Shown piece after piece: positions 5,671 to 6,310 of a stretch of DNA of 6,310 nt. The position numbers and the translations under genes are program-made. Origin of the DNA: Candidatus Bathyarchaeota archaeon (GTDB taxonomy: Archaea; Thermoproteota; Bathyarchaeia; TCS64); NCBI GenBank assembly GCA_013619005.1, contig JABXKY010000344.1:1-6310 (forward strand). The letters are read 5' to 3'. Each line of letters opens with the position of its first letter. Positions within the stretch are counted from its first letter, which is position 1. Under the pieces are notes generated by a model. That model was not told the DNA's origin, did not search any database, and was given only the letters and a program-made list of their open reading frames with translations.

Positions 5671-6070
5671 CTTCCTTTACTCCCTTGATGGTCTCCAGCC
5701 AGACTCCCCTGCCCTGAGTTACCTCAAAGTCGGGGCTCTCGCACTCGGTGCACTTGATGTAGACGTGGGCCATCTCAGGGACGAAGTGGATAGCCTCAGA
5801 GACATCCTCGGTTAATCCCTGTGCCTCGAAGCTCCACTCGTTACCACATACGCGGCACTTGAACTTGGCAGGCTGCGTCTTGAGTGTGAACTTGGCGTCC
5901 TTGAATAGCTCTGTCTTTAGCTGCTCAAAGGTGAACTCCAGTACGTCGTGCTCCACCTGCTGGAGTTCCCCAATCACCACGATGACCTCCGTAACCTTGG
6001 TGAGGCCGTTCTCCTCGGCGAACCTCTGCGCCGTGGTGATTACGCCCTCACCCAGTGCCCATTCATGCAT
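5663..6070 (-). CDS. hypA: Hydrogenase nickel-insertion protein HypA
   Basis: 135 residues beginning MHEW, as in archaeal HypA; the N-terminal amine, His2 and nearby residues form the nickel site. A zinc domain follows with Cys72/Cys75 and Cys107/Cys110. The pairs are about 31 residues apart, longer than in typical bacterial HypA and like the archaeal form. GRGVWLETI (120-128) near the C terminus is typical of the family. HypA hands nickel to the large-subunit precursor of [NiFe]-hydrogenase, together with a HypB partner. The next gene overlaps it by 8 bases and encodes a Mrp/MinD-type ATPase, the partner known in Thermococcus. No structural hydrogenase gene is in the window. A TATA-like box 22-29 bases upstream suggests a leaderless message, although a tiny upstream ORF ends over the start codon. 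Stop is TGA. Confidence 0.93.
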   Translation of the reverse strand: MHEWALGEGVITTAQRFAEENGLTKVTEVIVVIGELQQVEHDVLEFTFEQLKTELFKDAKFTLKTQPAKFKCRVCGNEWSFEAQGLTEDVSEAIHFVPEMAHVYIKCTECESPDFEVTQGRGVWLETIKGVKEDE

Positions 6071-6146
6071 AGAGCTTGTTCATATCCCGCCTGTTATAGG
6101 TGTTACCCAGCACACCATCCGTGATAATGGTACATTTCGTCACCAC
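6063..6146 (-). CDS. Possible 27-residue ORF overlapping the hypA start
   Basis: Read from the first of two adjacent GTG codons, this gives a 27-residue peptide including VTKCTIITDGVLGNTY and ending NKLYA, with a TGA that overlaps the hypA ATG (ATGCATGA). A full AAGGAGG (minus strand, 6149-6155) lies 2 bases before the first GTG and 5 before the second, the best Shine-Dalgarno match in the window. The frame stays open 24 codons further upstream to a TAG, without a start codon. It could be a leader peptide coupling translation into hypA, or chance. It conflicts with a leaderless hypA transcript, whose TATA-like box lies inside it. Confidence 0.25.
   Translation of the reverse strand: MVTKCTIITDGVLGNTYNRRDMNKLYA
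6092..6099 (-). promoter_or_regulatory. TATA-like box for the hypA-ATPase operon
   Basis: On the minus strand this reads CTATAACA, centred about 25 bases before the hypA ATG at 6070. No Shine-Dalgarno sequence lies just before hypA, so a leaderless transcript starting at or near the ATG is likely. The ATPase gene overlaps hypA and should be on the same transcript. Confidence 0.45.
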
Positions 6147-6203
6147 GCCCTCCTTGAATGCGCCTGAATAACCCTCATTTCCACTGGCTCTTTCATCAGG
6201 GAT

Positions 6204-6310
6204 GTGAGAATCGGGTTCAACCTAGGCACCGCTACCATGTTACTATCCATCGTTCTAACGTTGTTCACCGAGTTCCTCTACTTAGAGTACTTCAAGGAAG
6301 GGGTGGGGTA
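6204..6310 (+). CDS. Start of a membrane protein gene, truncated by the window edge
   Basis: The + frame is open from 6168 to the end. From GTG at 6204 it reads VRIGFNLGTATMLLSIVLTL and continues for 15 more residues to the window edge, with a hydrophobic helix over about residues 5-28. G/C is frequent at third codon positions, as in neighbouring genes, and all three minus-strand frames are closed by stops in 6220-6310. A weak GAATAACC box lies at 6166-6173. ATG at 6237 is an alternative start but would cut the hydrophobic segment. The protein family is not recognisable from this fragment. The gene diverges from hypA. Confidence 0.5.
   Translation, partial: MRIGFNLGTATMLLSIVLTLFTEFLYLEYFKEGVG

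Noticed and set aside
6099..6116. GGTGT...ACACC repeat upstream of hypA as a nickel-regulator site
   Set aside because: Five-base arms with an 8-base gap are expected by chance and do not match a NikR-type operator.
6168..6310. Minus-strand gene continuing into the right edge upstream of hypA
   Set aside because: All three minus frames contain stops between 6220 and 6310, and the open frame joined to the tiny ORF ends at a TAG with another TAG-TAA just upstream.

Overview
The window looks like a moderately GC-rich euryarchaeal chromosome segment. The pointers are a COG1340-type archaeal coiled-coil protein, an archaeal-style HypA (start MHEW, long insert between its two CxxC pairs), a Mrp/MinD-type ATPase directly after hypA where many archaea have their HypB, and A/T-rich TATA-like boxes 22-37 bases before several start codons with no Shine-Dalgarno sequence, which fits leaderless or short-leader transcripts. 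A Thermoplasmata-like lineage is possible but is only inference. All seven complete genes stop with TAA or TGA, none with TAG.

Layout from left to right. A membrane-anchored alanine racemase homologue (-, 32-1378) diverges from a 290-residue coiled-coil protein (+, 1488-2360). The 109-base gap between them carries two near-perfect dyads, each with a CA centre. The coiled-coil gene converges on an arginine-deiminase-like hydrolase (-, 2380-3309). Behind that, on the same strand, is a small winged-helix protein with a Lys/Ala-rich tail (-, 3352-3627). This regulator-like gene diverges from an MFS transporter (+, 3782-4942) of the fosmidomycin-resistance-like type, and the gap holds further dyads. 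The MFS gene meets, tail to tail with only 2 bases between, an operon of hypA (-, 5663-6070) and the Mrp/MinD ATPase gene (-, 4945-5670), which overlap by 8 bases. The right edge holds the hypA promoter, a possible tiny ORF upstream of hypA, and the start of a membrane protein gene on the + strand that runs off the window.

The firmest functional unit is hypA plus the ATPase, a nickel-insertion module for [NiFe]-hydrogenase maturation. Its presence implies a hydrogenase elsewhere in the genome. The winged-helix/MFS/deiminase cluster could be a regulated amino-acid or guanidino-compound locus, but the only evidence is gene order and promoter architecture. The racemase has no peptidoglycan genes beside it, so its role is open. 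I found no tRNA, rRNA, CRISPR array, insertion sequence or long repeat. No gene-free stretch exceeds 300 bases.
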